Positions 8,686 to 18,940 of a stretch of DNA of 64,000 nucleotides are shown here, in pieces (within the stretch, counting starts at the first letter, position 1; each line of letters begins with the position of its first letter). The position numbers were made by a program, and so were the translations under genes. Origin of the DNA: Phyllobacterium sophorae (GTDB lineage Bacteria; Pseudomonadota; Alphaproteobacteria; Rhizobiales; Rhizobiaceae); the NCBI RefSeq assembly GCF_003010965.1, contig NZ_PGGM01000014.1:1-64000 (forward strand), read 5' to 3'. The notes beneath the pieces are model-generated. The model was not told where the DNA came from, ran no database searches, and was given only the letters and a program-made list of their open reading frames with translations.

Positions 8686-9804
8686 ATGGGCGCCGACGAA
8701 AACCATCAATCACAAGATCTGAAATCACTGCCTCTCGAGGATATGCACAAAGCTGCCAATGCGCGCTTTGGCGGGTTCGCGGGATGGTCCATGCCGATCA
8801 CCTATCCGCTGGGGGTGATGAAGGAGCATCTGCACACCCGGGAGAAGGCAGGGCTGTTCGACATCTCGCACATGCAGTTGTTTGATCTGGCCGGACCCGA
8901 TGCCGTGGCACTGCTTTCCCGCGCTTGTCCGCTCGATGCGGGTTCCCTCGAGACCGGACAGTCCAAATACACGTTCTTCCTCAACGAGCAGGCCGGGATT
9001 CTCGATGACCTGATCGTCACGAGGCTGGGCGGAGACCACTTCATGGTCGTCGCGAATGCCGGGAATGCGGCGGCAGACGAGGCGCACTTGCGCGAGGTTG
9101 CGAAGGGCTTTGACTGCAGGATCAATGCGCTTGATCGCGCATTCCTGGCGATCCAGGGGCCCCAGGCGGCGGATGTGCTGCGCGTGGCCGGAATTCCCGG
9201 TACAGAGCTTTCCTTCCTGCACGGCTTCGAGCCGAAGCCTGGCTGGTTCATGAGCCGCTCGGGCTATACCGGCGAGGATGGTTTCGAAATCGGCTTGCCA
9301 GCGGATGCGGCGCGGGAACTCGTCGCCACGCTTTTTGCCGACGAAAGGGTGGAGTGGGTTGGGCTTGCGGCGCGCGACAGTCTGCGGCTGGAAGCCGGGC
9401 TGTGCCTGCATGGACATGATATCACTCCGGAGATCGATCCGGTCGATGCCGGTCTGACCTGGGCGATTGCCAAGCCTGTCCGCGAAAAGGCCGGTTTCAT
9501 TGGCGCCACGGCGCTTCTCGACAAGATCGCCAAGGGCCCCAGGCGCAAGCGCGTGGGCCTCAAGCCCGATAGCCGTCAGCCGGTGCGCTCCGATTCGATC
9601 CTGGTCGATACCGCCGGCAACACGGTTGGTGTCGTGACATCGGGCGGCTTTGGACCTTCGGCTGGTTATCCCGTTGCGATGGGCTATGTCGGCAAGGATT
9701 TCGCCCCGATAGGGACCCAGGTTTTTGCAGACGTGCGAGGCAATCGCATTGCCCTGCACGTTCATCCACTTCCCTTCACTCCACATCGCTATCACAAAGG
9801 ATAA
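8686..9804 (+). CDS. gcvT: Glycine cleavage system T protein (aminomethyltransferase)
   Basis: A 372-residue folate-dependent enzyme that takes the aminomethyl group from lipoylated H protein, releases ammonia and forms 5,10-methylene-tetrahydrofolate. Family landmarks are [13 protein letters not shown] near the N terminus, [19 protein letters not shown] and [14 protein letters not shown]. The start at 8686 follows CTGGAGTAAAA; a TTG seven codons earlier lacks a ribosome site. It is the first gene of gcvT-gcvH-gcvP, directly behind the riboswitch. Confidence 0.96.
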   Translation: MGADENHQSQDLKSLPLEDMHKAANARFGGFAGWSMPITYPLGVMKEHLHTREKAGLFDISHMQLFDLAGPDAVALLSRACPLDAGSLETGQSKYTFFLNEQAGILDDLIVTRLGGDHFMVVANAGNAAADEAHLREVAKGFDCRINALDRAFLAIQGPQAADVLRVAGIPGTELSFLHGFEPKPGWFMSRSGYTGEDGFEIGLPADAARELVATLFADERVEWVGLAARDSLRLEAGLCLHGHDITPEIDPVDAGLTWAIAKPVREKAGFIGATALLDKIAKGPRRKRVGLKPDSRQPVRSDSILVDTAGNTVGVVTSGGFGPSAGYPVAMGYVGKDFAPIGTQVFADVRGNRIALHVHPLPFTPHRYHKG

Positions 9805-9809
9805 TACAG

Positions 9810-10178
9810 ATGGCAGCCACATATTTTACCGAAGATCACGAATGGGTCCGCGTCGAGAACGGGATTGCCACCGTCGGCATTACCGACCATGCGCAAGACC
9901 AGCTGGGCGATCTTGTTTTTGTGCAATTGCCGGATGTCGGTCAGGTTCTCGCGAAGGGCGACGCCGCTGTCGTGGTTGAATCCGTCAAGGCAGCGTCCGA
10001 TGTCTATGCGCCGGTCGATGGTGAAGTCACTGAAGTAAACGAAGCCGCCGCCAGCGATCCGGCGCTGGTCAATTCCTCGGCGACCGGCGATGGCTGGCTG
10101 TGGAAAATGAAACTGTCCGACACCGGCCAGTTGGCCGGCCTGCTGGATGAGGCCGGTTACACGGCGATTATCGGATAG
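9810..10178 (+). CDS. gcvH: Glycine cleavage system H protein
   Basis: A 122-residue lipoyl carrier that shuttles the aminomethyl group between the P, T and L proteins. The lipoylated lysine is K60 in [19 protein letters not shown]. Length and the N terminus ([12 protein letters not shown]) match the family exactly. It starts five bases after gcvT. The system's L protein (lipoamide dehydrogenase) is not encoded nearby, as is usual. Confidence 0.97.
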   Translation: MAATYFTEDHEWVRVENGIATVGITDHAQDQLGDLVFVQLPDVGQVLAKGDAAVVVESVKAASDVYAPVDGEVTEVNEAAASDPALVNSSATGDGWLWKMKLSDTGQLAGLLDEAGYTAIIG

Positions 10179-10188
10179 GAATGGAAGG

Positions 10189-10223
10189 AGCCCCTTCGTG
10201 CGGCTGCGAAGCGGCAGGGGGCT
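10189..10223. other. Stem-loop between gcvH and gcvP
   Basis: An outer stem AGCCCC/GGGGCT and an inner stem CTTCG/CGAAG fold most of the short gcvH-gcvP gap. There is no T-run, so it is not a terminator; it may shape mRNA stability or gcvP translation. The paired bases are visible, but the role is a guess. Confidence 0.35.
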
Positions 10224-10249
10224 TTGAATTGCAGGCAAGAAGGCGCACC

Positions 10250-13048
10250 ATGAACAATACAATATTCCCTTTCACAGACCGTCATATCGGCCCCAGTATT
10301 CAGGGCTCTCGAGCAATGCTCGCAGCGCTGGGTATTCCTTCGCTCGAAACCCTGATTTCGCAGGCCGTGCCGAAATCCATCCGGCTGGAACGGCCGCTGA
10401 ATATTCCCGAGGCAGTCAACGAGGCCGAAGCATTGTCGGAACTCGCCGCCAAGATGGGACAGAACAAGACGCACAAGAGCTTCATTGGCCAAGGCTATCA
10501 CGGCACCCATGTGCCTGCGGTGATCCAGCGCAATCTCTTCGAGAACCCCGCCTGGTATACGGCCTATACGCCTTACCAATCCGAAATCAGCCAGGGACGG
10601 CTCGAGCTGCTGTTCCATTTCCAGACGCTCGTGACCGAACTGACGGGTTTGCCGGTTGCATCCGCCTCGTTGCTTGATGAGGCGACTGCCGTCGCCGAAG
10701 CGGTCGGCATCGCTTATCGCCACCATCGCGAAAAGCGTGCGCGCATCGTGCTTGCTGGCGACGTGCATCCGCAGATTCTCGATGTCGTCAGGACCCGTGC
10801 GGAACCGCTCGGGATGAGCGTGAATGGCGGTGAGATCGACGCGCAGGTTGCTGCGATCATCGTCCCGTGGCCGGACACCTATGGCGTCTATGGCGACCAT
10901 TCCGCCGCCATCAAGGCCGCAAAGGCAGCAGGTGCGCTGGTTATTGCCGTCGCTGATCCACTTGCACTGACGATCAGTGCTTCGCCGGCTTCGCTTGGCG
11001 CGGATATTGCCGCTGGTTCCATGCAACGCTTCGGTGTGCCGGTCGGCTACGGCGGACCACACGCGGCCTATCTTGCCGTTAGTGATACCCTGACGCGGCT
11101 TATTCCGGGTCGTTTGGTTGGCCAATCGGTCGACAGCAAGGGAAGGGCAGGGTACCGTCTCGCCCTGCAAACCCGCGAACAGCATATTCGCCGCGACAAG
11201 GCGACATCCAACATCTGCACCGCGCAAGCATTGCTTGCCAATATGGCCGTGTCCTTCGCCATCTGGCATGGTCCGCAGGGGCTGCGGGCGATAGCGGCGC
11301 GCGTGCACTCCCAGGCCGCACGCCTGGCGGCTGGTTTGGAAGCCGCTGGTTTGAGGCTTGGCGGCACGCGCTTCTTCGACACGATAACGGTCAATGTTCC
11401 CGGCAAGGCGGCTTCCATTGCTGCCGCTGCCGAGAAGAACGGGCGCCTGCTCCGCATCGTCGATCAGGACCATCTCGGCATAACGGTGGACGAGACCACG
11501 AGCGAAGATGACCTTGTCGCTCTGGCTACATTGTTCGGCGCGAACCTCCCGAACGATCCGGGGTCAAATTTGCCCGGTACCCGGCCGGCTGAAGGTTTCA
11601 TGACGCAGGCGGTTTTTCATCAGCAGCGTTCCGAAACGGAGATGATGCGCTTCCTGCGGCGGCTGGCCGACAAGGATCTTGCCTTGGACCGTGCCATGAT
11701 CCCGCTCGGTTCCTGCACGATGAAGCTGAACGCCGCGGCCGAAATGCTGCCTGTCAGCTGGCAGAGCGTTGCCAATGTGCATCCCTTTGCACCGGCCGGT
11801 CACGCGCTTGGCTACAAGTCCCTGACCGACGATCTGGAAGCATGGCTTGCAGAAATCACCGGCTTCGATGCGGTCTCGCTCCAGCCCAATGCCGGCAGCC
11901 AGGGTGAATATGCGGGCTTGCTGGCAATCCGCCGCTATCATCTGGATCGTGGCGATGCTCACCGCGATATCTGCCTCATTCCGGAATCGGCGCATGGCAC
12001 CAATCCGGCCAGCGCGCATATGGCTGGCATGCGGGTCGTCGTCGTTGCCTGCGAGGAGGCGGGCGATATCGATCTGGAGGACCTGAAGGCCAAGGCAGAA
12101 CTGCACAGCGCCAACCTTGCGGCGCTGATGATCACCTATCCGTCGACGCATGGCGTGTTCGAAGAAGGTGTGAAGGATATCTGCGCAATTATCCATGGCC
12201 ATGGCGGGCAGGTCTATTTCGACGGCGCGAATTTGAATGCGCTGGTTGGGCTCGCCCGCCCCGGCGATATCGGCGCCGATGTCTGCCATATGAACCTGCA
12301 CAAGACCTTCTGCATTCCCCATGGCGGCGGCGGACCGGGCGTCGGTCCGATCGGCGTCAAGAAACACCTGGCGCCCTTCCTGCCTGGCCATGTCGCCAAG
12401 GGTTCTGGTCATGCGGTTTCGGCGGCACCCTTCGGCAGTGCGTCTATCCTGCCGATCACCTGGATGTATATCCGCATGATGGGCGGGGCTGGATTAAAAC
12501 GCGCGACGGAAATGGCCATCCTCAATGCCAACTACATTGCCGATCGGCTGAAGGATACGTACCCGGTGTTGTTCAAGGGCCGCAACGGCCGTGTGGCGCA
12601 CGAGTGCATCCTGGACACACGAGTACTGAAGGACAGCGCGGGGATCAGCGTCGAGGATATTGCCAAGCGCCTCATCGACTACGGCTTTCATGCGCCGACC
12701 ATGTCCTGGCCGATTGCGGGAACGCTGATGGTTGAGCCGACCGAGTCGGAATCGAAGCGCGAGATCGACCGGTTCTGCGACGCGATGATCGCCATCGCCG
12801 CCGAGGCGGCAAAGGTGGCGAGCGGTGCCTGGCCAAAGGACGATAATCCGCTGGTCAATGCCCCGCATCCGGCGGGGGATGTTCTTGCCGATCACTGGAC
12901 ACATCCCTATAGCCGCAGCGAGGCAAGTCTGCCGGTTGGCGAGAGTGAGGAAAACCCGAAATACTGGCCTCCGGTTTCGCGCATCGACAATGTTGCCGGC
13001 GACCGCAATCTGGTCTGCTCATGTCCGCCCATGCACGCTTATAACTGA
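10250..13048 (+). CDS. gcvP: Glycine dehydrogenase (decarboxylating), P protein
   Basis: A 932-residue fused PLP decarboxylase that removes CO2 from glycine and passes the aminomethyl group to H protein. The N-terminal half begins [11 protein letters not shown]. The C-terminal half carries the PLP lysine in [18 protein letters not shown] (K685). Length fits the single-chain P protein rather than the split GcvPA/GcvPB form. The ATG at 10250 has AAGAAGGCG upstream and the standard N terminus, so an earlier in-frame start at 10181 was set aside. It is the last gene of the operon. Confidence 0.96.
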   Translation: MNNTIFPFTDRHIGPSIQGSRAMLAALGIPSLETLISQAVPKSIRLERPLNIPEAVNEAEALSELAAKMGQNKTHKSFIGQGYHGTHVPAVIQRNLFENPAWYTAYTPYQSEISQGRLELLFHFQTLVTELTGLPVASASLLDEATAVAEAVGIAYRHHREKRARIVLAGDVHPQILDVVRTRAEPLGMSVNGGEIDAQVAAIIVPWPDTYGVYGDHSAAIKAAKAAGALVIAVADPLALTISASPASLGADIAAGSMQRFGVPVGYGGPHAAYLAVSDTLTRLIPGRLVGQSVDSKGRAGYRLALQTREQHIRRDKATSNICTAQALLANMAVSFAIWHGPQGLRAIAARVHSQAARLAAGLEAAGLRLGGTRFFDTITVNVPGKAASIAAAAEKNGRLLRIVDQDHLGITVDETTSEDDLVALATLFGANLPNDPGSNLPGTRPAEGFMTQAVFHQQRSETEMMRFLRRLADKDLALDRAMIPLGSCTMKLNAAAEMLPVSWQSVANVHPFAPAGHALGYKSLTDDLEAWLAEITGFDAVSLQPNAGSQGEYAGLLAIRRYHLDRGDAHRDICLIPESAHGTNPASAHMAGMRVVVVACEEAGDIDLEDLKAKAELHSANLAALMITYPSTHGVFEEGVKDICAIIHGHGGQVYFDGANLNALVGLARPGDIGADVCHMNLHKTFCIPHGGGGPGVGPIGVKKHLAPFLPGHVAKGSGHAVSAAPFGSASILPITWMYIRMMGGAGLKRATEMAILNANYIADRLKDTYPVLFKGRNGRVAHECILDTRVLKDSAGISVEDIAKRLIDYGFHAPTMSWPIAGTLMVEPTESESKREIDRFCDAMIAIAAEAAKVASGAWPKDDNPLVNAPHPAGDVLADHWTHPYSRSEASLPVGESEENPKYWPPVSRIDNVAGDRNLVCSCPPMHAYN

Positions 13049-13062
13049 CCCTTGGCAATAAA

Positions 13063-13090
13063 GGGGCGCCGAATTGATCAGCGGCGCCCC
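13063..13090 (+). terminator. Hairpin after gcvP
   Basis: A perfect GGGGCGCCG/CGGCGCCCC stem with a 10-base loop begins 15 bases after the gcvP stop. There is no immediate T-run, so it may act as a weak or Rho-assisted terminator, or protect the 3' end. Confidence 0.6.
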
Positions 13091-13228
13091 ATCGCGCGAT
13101 CTGGGACTGCTTTTGACCACGATTCTTCTCATTTGTGCCGAAGAATGTCGAAATATCGCTCAAGAATCCTTCAATGTGGCCGCTGATTCTCAACCTGGAG
13201 GGGAACTTTGGTTGTAGCGAGGCGAATA

Positions 13229-14284
13229 TCACCAGTTGGGTGTGAGACTTGGCTCTTCCTCGTTTTCGACAGGCAAAAGCTCGGATGCAAGTTGCCGCAA
13301 GGCAAGTGGCAAGGCCTGCAAGTCATTGGATTCAAAGGAAAGATGCGGCAGCCGTGTGCGGATGAGTTCCGCGACGACCCTTGCCTGCATGCCGTCACGT
13401 ACCCTTTTGGCGGCATCGCGGTCAGCCCGCCGCGAAAGCCACAATTTGTGAAGTGCAAACGCCCGCGGATCGGGAGTGGAATAGCTCAGCGGATAGCCCC
13501 GCTGATCAATGGCCACAGCCGATGTTTTCGGACTATTAACAAGCCATGAAAGCCCTTCAATTTCAATGGCTTGCAGATCTTCCGCGTCAGCGCTGAAACG
13601 CGATTTCCCGCCCGTGGACATGAGGTTTTTTGGCGTCGGTTTGATAAGATCGACAAGAAAACCATCGCGGTTCGCCGCCCGGTAGCTGTTCTTGGCCAGG
13701 GGCGCGAAGGAATGGTCGATCTTCTGCAGCAGACCGATCAGGCCCTTGTTCGAGAAATCCTTGGCTATCAACCGCAGGCTGAAACGTGAATCCATCAGCA
13801 GGTCGACATCCTGCGTCGAAAGTAATCCACTGCTGATATGAACGCCGGCCAGCCGTTCATAGACAAAAAGTGCATTGGTTCCAACGACATCAATCGCCGT
13901 ACCGATTAGTCCGAGCTTGTCCAGCGCGCGGACAATGCGCGCCGTCAGAAGCGGCACGCGGCCCAGCGCCATCGCCCGGTTGACCGGCGCAAGTTCATCC
14001 AGGCGTTGTGCCAGACGCGTTACACGCTCCTTTGAATTTGCGCGGCCCGAATGGAATTGGCTGTAGATCGTCTCGGTTTCCGGTGATCTTGGTCCCAGCG
14101 ATTTCCAGATGCCGCTGGTCTTTTTGTAGAGGTATTCCTTGTCGTTCGTGCTTGTCTTCCACGACATCGACCCGGAAAAGCGCTGCTCGTATTCTCTCAG
14201 GCTTTTGTGATAAACTTCGTAAGTCTGTTCGCAATCAACGTGCTGACGGATTTGTTCTGAGGATAGTTCTTTGAATCTATTCAT
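13229..14284 (-). CDS. GSU2403-family nucleotidyltransferase-fold protein
   Basis: A 351-residue protein with a nucleotidyltransferase-fold core: a VVGTNALFVYERLAGV motif (about 133-148) followed by the acidic pair TQDVDLLMD (D159 and D161). This arrangement fits the GSU2403/NTP_transf_8 group, whose substrate is not known. The C-terminal half is helical and charged. It stands alone in an AT-rich pocket, with repeated GGGATAAT-type motifs upstream and an IS remnant behind those, suggesting acquired DNA. A link to mobile-element defence or a toxin-like role is only speculation. Confidence 0.7.
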   Translation of the reverse strand: MNRFKELSSEQIRQHVDCEQTYEVYHKSLREYEQRFSGSMSWKTSTNDKEYLYKKTSGIWKSLGPRSPETETIYSQFHSGRANSKERVTRLAQRLDELAPVNRAMALGRVPLLTARIVRALDKLGLIGTAIDVVGTNALFVYERLAGVHISSGLLSTQDVDLLMDSRFSLRLIAKDFSNKGLIGLLQKIDHSFAPLAKNSYRAANRDGFLVDLIKPTPKNLMSTGGKSRFSADAEDLQAIEIEGLSWLVNSPKTSAVAIDQRGYPLSYSTPDPRAFALHKLWLSRRADRDAAKRVRDGMQARVVAELIRTRLPHLSFESNDLQALPLALRQLASELLPVENEEEPSLTPNW

Positions 14285-14285
14285 G

Positions 14286-14406
14286 TTATCCCCAATGAGA
14301 CATTATTTTAACGAAAAAGGGATAATATCGTATTTTCATTCAACTAGAAAGCTGATTTTCCAAATATTATCCCCGGAACGCCTGATAAACGGTGATCAGG
14401 GGATAT
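14286..14406. repeat. Four GGGATAAT/ATTATCCC motifs in alternating orientation
   Basis: TTATCCCC at 14286-14293, GGGATAAT at 14319-14326, ATTATCCCC at 14366-14374 and GGGGATAT at 14399-14406 alternate in orientation within 121 AT-rich bases, starting directly before the nucleotidyltransferase start codon. The arrangement suggests two inverted pairs, perhaps operators or a structured leader. No such motif was noticed elsewhere in the window, though I did not search exhaustively. Confidence 0.5.
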
Positions 14407-14537
14407 TCAGCAATTTCAATGCGCTATCAGCCAGTTCCATAATTTCCATTATGCCGCAAAGTTAAAATGTCCGGTGGGTGCTAATTCGAAGCGCGACTTT
14501 GTTATAACAGTGGCTCATCGCAGCAAAGGAATTGCCC

Positions 14538-15075
14538 ATGAACCGACCGTTTCGCCCCTATTCCCAGATCACCCTCGACGAACGTCGCTAGATCGAGCGC
14601 TGGCATGCTGTGAAGCTCAGCGTCGATAGTATGGCCGAGAAACTCGGACGGCATCGTTCAACGATCTTTCGCGAGCTGAAGCGCAATCGCTTCGAGGATC
14701 CCGAGATGCGTGAACTTTCGGGCTATTACGGTCTGACCGCCGACGCCAGATCAAAGGAACGGCGGCGCAGTCTGCGCAAGCTCGTGCGGCTGCCACAACT
14801 GCGCGAAGCGATCATGCGCATCCGCCACGGCTGGTCACCAGAACAGGTCGCCGGCCGCCTGAAACTGGAAGGCGGCCAGCATGGCATGACGGTCTGCCAT
14901 GAAACGATCTACCGGTTTGCCTATTCGAAGGACGGCCAGGCGATCAGGTTGTGGCATCACCTGCCGGAGCGACGCGCCCGGCGCCGGCCACGGCATGTCC
15001 GACGCCGCCATGGCCGCCGGTTCAGTCCAGAGCTCAACATTCTGCATCGGCGCGCCGCTAGCGTGCCGATGCTCC
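14538..15075 (+). pseudogene. IS30-family transposase remnant
   Basis: An N-terminal IS30 transposase fragment: MNRPFRPYSQITLDERR, an in-frame TAG at 14589-14591, then the helix-turn-helix SMAEKLGRHRSTIFRELKR and the GWSPEQVAGRLKLE and HETIYRF motifs. It ends after SPELNILHRRA, before the DDE catalytic core (GxWExDLM), and runs into the adenylate cyclase gene on the other strand. The element is thus inactivated by a nonsense codon and by loss of its catalytic half. Clear terminal inverted repeats were not found. Confidence 0.82.
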
Positions 15076-16305
15076 ACCTTGGTAATTCTCGTAGACTATG
15101 GCTGGGTCGATCGTAAAAAGCTCCTGCGCCCTCCCCACACCTCTCAGCGCAAACCTGCCAACGCATACAAGTTTGGCGCGCAATTCGGCAGGCAGCGCCG
15201 CCGCAAAACTTTCTGAAATGAGAATGTCCTGGTCGACGGACCGGCACATCGATGCGATCCGACTGACTTCATTGACCGCCGGCCCAACAACTGTAAAGTC
15301 GAGACGGGTGTCGCTGCCTATGTTGCCGTAGAACACCTCGCCGATATGCAAACCGAGATAGACCTTTGTTGTCGGCTGGCCGGCAGCTTCCCTTGTCTGG
15401 TTCAAACCGATGAGCCGCTTCCGCAATGCCTTCTGTGCCTTCAGAGCCGCAGTACATGCCGTCGCGGATTCGCCGTGTGTGAAAATTGCCAGCGTTCCGT
15501 CGCCGATGAGCTTGAGGACATCGCCCCCGGCTTCCTGTATCGACGAAATGACGGCCTCGGCATAGTCATTAAGCATCGGAATGATCGCATCGGGCGCTGC
15601 CGCATCGGAAATCCGGGTGTAATCCCTAAGATCGGAATACCAGAGTACTGCTTCGATGCGCTCGGCGGCGCCGCGATTAATCCGTCCAGCCAGCACACGC
15701 TGTGCGGCATCACGGCCAAGATATACGTCGGCCAATGTTCGGACGATACGCGTTAATGAGGCGCATTTAATCGCCAGTGCCAAACCGCGCGTTAATCGCC
15801 TCAGCGCCGTGATATCACTATCCTCGAAACCGTGCGGGTCGTCCGTTGTCCACGACGAATAGAAGCAATCCATTTCGCCGATGCTGCCTTCCCTTGAAAA
15901 GTGGTGGATTAGTGCCAGGTAGTCGGTACACCCCTCGTCTCTCAAGGTGACGAGATGCCGAAAAGCTGGCGTCTCGATTATTTCGAGGCGCTGACGCAGT
16001 TCATCCTCACCAATCTGCAAAAGATGGAAGAATGTTGAATTCTGCCAGTTTTCGGCACTCTCGCCCGATTGGGACGAACCGTACTCTATAATTGGTTTTT
16101 CAATCTCCCCGTCTCTACGCCAGAGGAAAACCCGCCCTTCGTAGATTGGATGAAGTGTGTCAACAAACGCATTGGCACGTTCGAGTTTGATGCCCGCTGC
16201 GATACAGCGCTCGCAAAAGCCGTTCACCAATGCGGTTTCAGACGTACCACACAGGCCTTGGGTATCGAGCCAGGTTTCGATTTCAACAATATCGGCTTCG
16301 GTCAT
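15058..16305 (-). CDS. Soluble class III adenylate/guanylate cyclase
   Basis: About 415 residues. An N-terminal region of roughly 200 residues (with LHPIYEGRVFLWRRD) is likely a sensor. A class III cyclase domain follows, with AVLWYSDLRDYTRISD and LKLIGDGTLAIF supplying the metal aspartates and VVGPAVNEVSRIASM near the end. No membrane segment is evident. The start at 16305 (MTEADIVEIETWL) is preferred over 16440. The last codons and stop lie at the junction with the IS30 remnant (overlap about 15058-15075), so the native C terminus may have been replaced by a few residues. Confidence 0.8.
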   Translation of the reverse strand: MTEADIVEIETWLDTQGLCGTSETALVNGFCERCIAAGIKLERANAFVDTLHPIYEGRVFLWRRDGEIEKPIIEYGSSQSGESAENWQNSTFFHLLQIGEDELRQRLEIIETPAFRHLVTLRDEGCTDYLALIHHFSREGSIGEMDCFYSSWTTDDPHGFEDSDITALRRLTRGLALAIKCASLTRIVRTLADVYLGRDAAQRVLAGRINRGAAERIEAVLWYSDLRDYTRISDAAAPDAIIPMLNDYAEAVISSIQEAGGDVLKLIGDGTLAIFTHGESATACTAALKAQKALRKRLIGLNQTREAAGQPTTKVYLGLHIGEVFYGNIGSDTRLDFTVVGPAVNEVSRIASMCRSVDQDILISESFAAALPAELRAKLVCVGRFALRGVGRAQELFTIDPAIVYENYQGGASAR

Positions 16306-16611
16306 GCTTTCGCACCCATACTCGGTTTGACGAAGGGGTAACACGTTCCGCCTGTTTGACAAAGGTTTCTGGTCACCCGGTAAATGTTGGAATTTGCTGT
16401 TTGCCAAACCCGCCGTGATCATGAGTGCGCGATTCAACATGTTGTAAATGCGAACAAAATTTCAGAACAAGGGTATCGAACAGTGTGCTAAAGTTTGACG
16501 ATAGCGCCACCCTCCACGATCGCAGCGAAGCTGTTGCGTGAGAGAACGATGTCATCCGTTTAGTTAAACAGTCCGTGCTTAAGGGCCGCGGAGATGCCGC
16601 ATATCAGAAAT

Positions 16612-16630
16612 CGTATCGATCTGCGATACG
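16612..16630 (-). terminator. Hairpin ending the leftward polysaccharide operon
   Basis: CGTATCG/CGATACG with a 5-base loop lies directly after the SGNH-hydrolase stop codon on the - strand, followed by the short T-containing stretch ATTTCT. It is a plausible operon-end terminator, though the T-run is weak. Confidence 0.45.
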
Positions 16631-16634
16631 TGGG

Positions 16635-17795
16635 TTATTCCGCGGCGGCGGCCCGCTGTTCTTCAGGTTGATTTGTGGGATTCTCAAACTTTTCGATGGC
16701 GCAGACCTTCAGGTTTCCGGTGAAAAGAAGACCGCCGATCGGAAGAGCAGGTTCTGGGGGGATCTCTTCGTGCCGGATACTGTCCTTCGGCACATGCAAC
16801 TTATGCTCAACGCCGGCAGTGCCTCCCGCGAGCGTTAGTGACAATGCAGGTTGCGCTTCCAGGAGTGCAGCGCCGTAGAGGAATTCGAAACTCAGCATCG
16901 ACACAAGGAACTTGTAGGTCCCGTCCCGCACACCACCCTTAAGGAGCGCAGCTCGATGAATATCGTCGCCCAGACGAATGTCAAGTGGAGGTATCCGCGG
17001 TTCGCAAACGTAGGCGAGAGCGAGAAGTTGCCCCTTCTCAACTTCAAAGCGCAAACGGTCCCGGCCAAGATCAACCGCGGCGACGGAGAAACGGCGATTG
17101 CTGTACTCCACCGGTGGTCTGCCCATCCTCTTGCCGAGCTGAGTGCCGTCAAGTGCACGCGCCCCAGCAAAGTGTTCCGGATCGATGGCTGTCGGCAGTG
17201 CAGCGCCATGACGCGGCGTTTGCAGCGCTGGTTCCAATTGGTCGGCTATCAGGTTGGCAACGATGGTCGTCGCCACCGGGCGCGCATAATGCCCTTGATC
17301 GGAATAAAAGCTCGGATGGCCGACAACTTCCCGCCCGTAGCGCTGCATCAGTAGCTGCGAGACGTTGACACAGATCGTATCGTACCATTGCGAGATGTAG
17401 TTAATGCCGGCATCGATTGACGGGACAGCATTTAAAAATGAGCCATTGCGTGCGCCAAAAACGAGTGTTGCAATCCGAAGGTTGGGATTGCGATCAAGAG
17501 CGAAGCGGACAATCCCTTCATAGAACCGGGCCCAGTGTCGGAATGGACGACGCTCGTCGCCATACACGAAAGCGTCGTTGAGCGCGTACTCGATCAGCAG
17601 CAGATCACAATCGGCGAGTTGGTCGTGTATCTTGAGCTGGTAGAGTCCGAATGCACTCGTTGTGCCGCCGACCGCGAGATCTGCCGTGACGTCAAGTTCT
17701 ACGCCGCGCCGTGCCATCGCAGACAGAAGCGACGGCAGGTAGCCGGGCAGCATGACGGTGTTCGAACCGCCAATGATGACAGTCTTGAGTTTCAT
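16635..17795 (-). CDS. SGNH/GDSL-type hydrolase of the polysaccharide locus
   Basis: A protein of about 386 residues. The N-terminal half has an SGNH layout: IIGGSNTVMLPGY (block I serine near S11), an asparagine block in IEYALND, and SDQGHYARP as the D-x-x-H block. The C-terminal 170 residues look beta-rich and are unassigned. Such proteins remove or transfer acetyl or other acyl groups on glycans; in this locus an acyl-modifying role on the exopolysaccharide is likely. Its ATG overlaps the stop of the upstream glycosidase (ATGA), so the two are translationally coupled. No signal peptide is evident. Confidence 0.65.
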   Translation of the reverse strand: MKLKTVIIGGSNTVMLPGYLPSLLSAMARRGVELDVTADLAVGGTTSAFGLYQLKIHDQLADCDLLLIEYALNDAFVYGDERRPFRHWARFYEGIVRFALDRNPNLRIATLVFGARNGSFLNAVPSIDAGINYISQWYDTICVNVSQLLMQRYGREVVGHPSFYSDQGHYARPVATTIVANLIADQLEPALQTPRHGAALPTAIDPEHFAGARALDGTQLGKRMGRPPVEYSNRRFSVAAVDLGRDRLRFEVEKGQLLALAYVCEPRIPPLDIRLGDDIHRAALLKGGVRDGTYKFLVSMLSFEFLYGAALLEAQPALSLTLAGGTAGVEHKLHVPKDSIRHEEIPPEPALPIGGLLFTGNLKVCAIEKFENPTNQPEEQRAAAAE

Positions 17796-18898
17796 GGCGT
17801 CACCGCCATTCTGCCGGCGGGGGAAAGCGTGCCGCAGCGCCAAACGCTATAAGGTGTTGCATCCCAATTGAAATAGTAGGCTGCTTCGACGCGTCCAGCT
17901 TGCATCAGTTCCTCAAAACGGCTCTTGGTTGCCCGAACAAGGCGCTCGCGGGAATGATCATCTTCGGAACATGACGTTGATTTGTTGCTAAAGCCCCATT
18001 CGGTGATCCAGCACGGCTTGCCGCCGGGTTTTGTGCCACAGATCGAGAGCGCTTGGTTCATGTGTTGATCGCGGGCACTGGATGAACCGCCACTGCCCGG
18101 ATAAATGTGGATTCCGTAGCCATCGACTACTTTGTCAAGTCCATGCTTTTGCAGGAGCGACGTAAAGGCCGGCGGGTCGATGCTGTCAATGCCACGACGG
18201 TCGGCGTCGGCAACAGGAATATCGGACAGTCCGGCCGAAATGACCTTGGCCCCGGCACTGTATTTCGTCATCGCGAGCTGTTCGCGCACCGCTTTCAGCA
18301 GCAGAACGTAGTTCGCCGCGCCACGCTCGACAGTTTGCAGATCGTTGAGCTCCTTTAGCGAACGGGCCGTCCTTGTCTTCGCCTTGGATTTGACTTCGAG
18401 ATCGCCATTGTAGGCACCCCAATTGATTTCGTTGCCGGTTTCAACGGCAACGAGAGGGACGCCAAGCTGATCGATCTTCTTCAGGGCATCGCCGACTGCC
18501 GACCGGAATAGATCCGGAGAAATATCAGAGAGCCGATACATGTCCCATATACGTCCATGGCCAGATCGTGGCTTCGTTCCAGCGGGGAAATACGCGGGAT
18601 TGCTGAGCGGTATCTCGAGCAGGATAGCGAGGCCCTTCTCATGGGCGATCCGGATCGCATCGATGCTGGCATCGATTGGTTTGGTTAAAGACAACCGCAC
18701 TGACTTGATTCCGTTGTTTGCTATCGAAGCCAATATGTTCTCTCTTTCAGGGGATGGAAGCCATGCGATGTTGACCCGATTAACGCCAAACCGGGCATCG
18801 CCTGATGCGCTGGAGGGCGTAACAAAAGTCGCTGCGGCAAGAACCGCGGCAACAGCGAGGCAAATGCCCCTGCTGATGCCGCGCCGAAACCATCTCAT
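17792..18898 (-). CDS. Secreted glycoside hydrolase (clan GH-A-like)
   Basis: About 368 residues from the ATG at 18898. A signal peptide (MRWFRRGISRGICLAVAAV, cleavage after about SSASG) is followed by a TIM-barrel-like chain with a likely acid/base glutamate in VAVETGNEINWG and a likely nucleophile in PCWITEWGFS, the GH-A pattern. It should act in the periplasm or outside the cell. Within an exopolysaccharide locus it probably trims or depolymerises the polymer, a role comparable to the ExoK-type glycanases. The frame is open to 18937, but 18898 has GGGAG upstream and a clean signal peptide. The GH family was not fixed. Confidence 0.72.
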   Translation of the reverse strand: MRWFRRGISRGICLAVAAVLAAATFVTPSSASGDARFGVNRVNIAWLPSPERENILASIANNGIKSVRLSLTKPIDASIDAIRIAHEKGLAILLEIPLSNPAYFPAGTKPRSGHGRIWDMYRLSDISPDLFRSAVGDALKKIDQLGVPLVAVETGNEINWGAYNGDLEVKSKAKTRTARSLKELNDLQTVERGAANYVLLLKAVREQLAMTKYSAGAKVISAGLSDIPVADADRRGIDSIDPPAFTSLLQKHGLDKVVDGYGIHIYPGSGGSSSARDQHMNQALSICGTKPGGKPCWITEWGFSNKSTSCSEDDHSRERLVRATKSRFEELMQAGRVEAAYYFNWDATPYSVWRCGTLSPAGRMAVTP

Positions 18899-18940
18899 GG
18901 CCTCATACTCCCGGAGACCCTGTGTCATTGAAGACAACCG

